Shown here: positions 63,502 to 64,000 of the stretch, piece by piece
Numbering within the stretch: position 1 is the stretch's first letter
Layout: every line of letters begins with the position of its first letter
NCBI RefSeq assembly: GCF_002292295.1
Contig: NZ_DBBS01000002.1
Location: 1-64,000, forward strand
Direction: 5' to 3'
DNA from: Sphingomonas sp. UBA978
GTDB lineage: Bacteria > Pseudomonadota > Alphaproteobacteria > Sphingomonadales > Sphingomonadaceae
Length of the DNA stretch: 64,000 nt
The notes under the pieces: generated by a model
Told to the model about the DNA's origin: nothing
Seen by the model: the letters and a program-made list of their open reading frames with translations, nothing else
Databases searched by the model: none
Made by a program: the position numbers and the translations under genes

Positions 63502-64000
63502 CCCCCACCGGCCTGCTCGGCGGCTCGTTCAACCCGGCGCATCGCGGTCATCGCGGCATCACGCTGGCGGCGATCCGCGCGCTCGATCTCGACGAGGCAT
63601 GGTGGCTGGTGTCACCCGGCAATCCGCTGAAGGCGGGCGCGCGCGACATGGCGCCGCTTGCCGCGCGCCTTGCCTCGGCCCGGCGGATGGCGCGCCGCGC
63701 GCCGATCCGCGCAAGCGATATCGAGGCGCGGCTGCACACGCGCTACACGCTCGACACATTGCGCAAGCTCCAGCGCCGCTACCCGAAGCGGCAGTTCATC
63801 TGGTTGATGGGGGCGGACAATCTGGCGCAGTTCCACCGCTGGCGCGACTGGCGCGGGATCGCGCGCACGATGCCGATTGCGGTGATCGCCCGTCCGGGGT
63901 ATGAGCGTTCGGCCCGCGCGAGTGTCGCGATGGGTTGGCTGCGGCGCTTCCAACGGCCCGCATGCCAGGCGAAGCATTGGACGACGTGGAGATTGCCGGC
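63498..64000 (+). CDS. nadD: Nicotinate-nucleotide adenylyltransferase (5' part)
   Basis: Joins nicotinate mononucleotide and ATP to deamido-NAD in NAD synthesis. The gene starts at GTG 63498 and runs off the window end after 167 codons without a stop. The nucleotidyltransferase signature GLLGGSFNPAHRGHRGI (HxGH-type) is at the N-terminus, and SPGNPLKAGARDMAPLAARLASARRMA and WLMGADNLAQFHRW are typical of NadD. Context proA-nadD is usual in alphaproteobacteria, with the toxin pair as the addition. Confidence 0.93.
   Translation, partial: MTPTGLLGGSFNPAHRGHRGITLAAIRALDLDEAWWLVSPGNPLKAGARDMAPLAARLASARRMARRAPIRASDIEARLHTRYTLDTLRKLQRRYPKRQFIWLMGADNLAQFHRWRDWRGIARTMPIAVIARPGYERSARASVAMGWLRRFQRPACQAKHWTTWRLP

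Overview
The window is GC-rich chromosomal DNA from an alphaproteobacterium, most likely a sphingomonad (Sphingomonas or a close relative). Signs of this are the direct-repeat LexA box (GTTC-N7-GTTC) in front of an imuA-imuB-dnaE2 cassette, a GapR protein, the DUF1244, DUF3667 and DUF1003 proteins, a PccR/ScfR-type propionate regulator and short GC-rich palindromic repeats. No rRNA operon, prophage, plasmid or CRISPR array is visible. It reads as core chromosome with small accessory modules lodged inside housekeeping operons.

Layout. 0-5.7 kb: cobalamin adenosyltransferase, HIG1-type protein, gluQRS, HNH endonuclease, EF-hand lipoprotein, ppc. 5.7-11.3 kb: SOS mutagenesis cassette imuA-imuB-dnaE2 (minus strand) under a LexA box. 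11.4-23.2 kb: tRNA-Gly(GCC), a GAF-GGDEF-EAL protein, an exported methyltransferase-like protein, a patatin/PQQ glucose dehydrogenase pair, a short Mfd-like helicase and three small unknown genes. 23.4-26.0 kb: cobalamin riboswitch and metE. 26.1-36.2 kb: propionyl-CoA to succinyl-CoA block (pccB, mce, mcm, bioB, pccA) with its divergent regulator. 36.1-42.4 kb: glycosyltransferases, GtrA and a methyltransferase. 42.5-48.3 kb: pyk, gapR and several DUF genes. 48.3-52.4 kb: yebC-ruvC-ruvA-ruvB. 52.5-64 kb: ptsP, RodZ-like, cpoB, tilS, ftsH, a DUF3667 gene, proA and the 5' part of nadD.

Functional links. B12 and biotin connect several genes. The adenosyltransferase makes the adenosylcobalamin used by methylmalonyl-CoA mutase. 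The riboswitch should shut off B12-independent MetE when B12 is plentiful. bioB lies in the same transcription unit as the biotin enzyme PccA/PccB.

The most unusual theme is the insertion of small autonomous modules between co-transcribed core genes, usually with start/stop overlaps intact. A DUF559 nuclease gene bounded by near-perfect 44-45 bp inverted repeats sits between yebC and ruvC. A GIY-YIG nuclease gene bounded by two long palindromes sits between pccB and mce. ParDE-type toxin-antitoxin pairs sit between ruvA and ruvB and between proA and nadD. A DUF4160/DUF2442 pair sits between bioB and pccA. In addition, a pair of palindromic repeats is inserted in frame inside pccA. The two nuclease-plus-inverted-palindrome cassettes are the best candidates here for an under-described mobile system.
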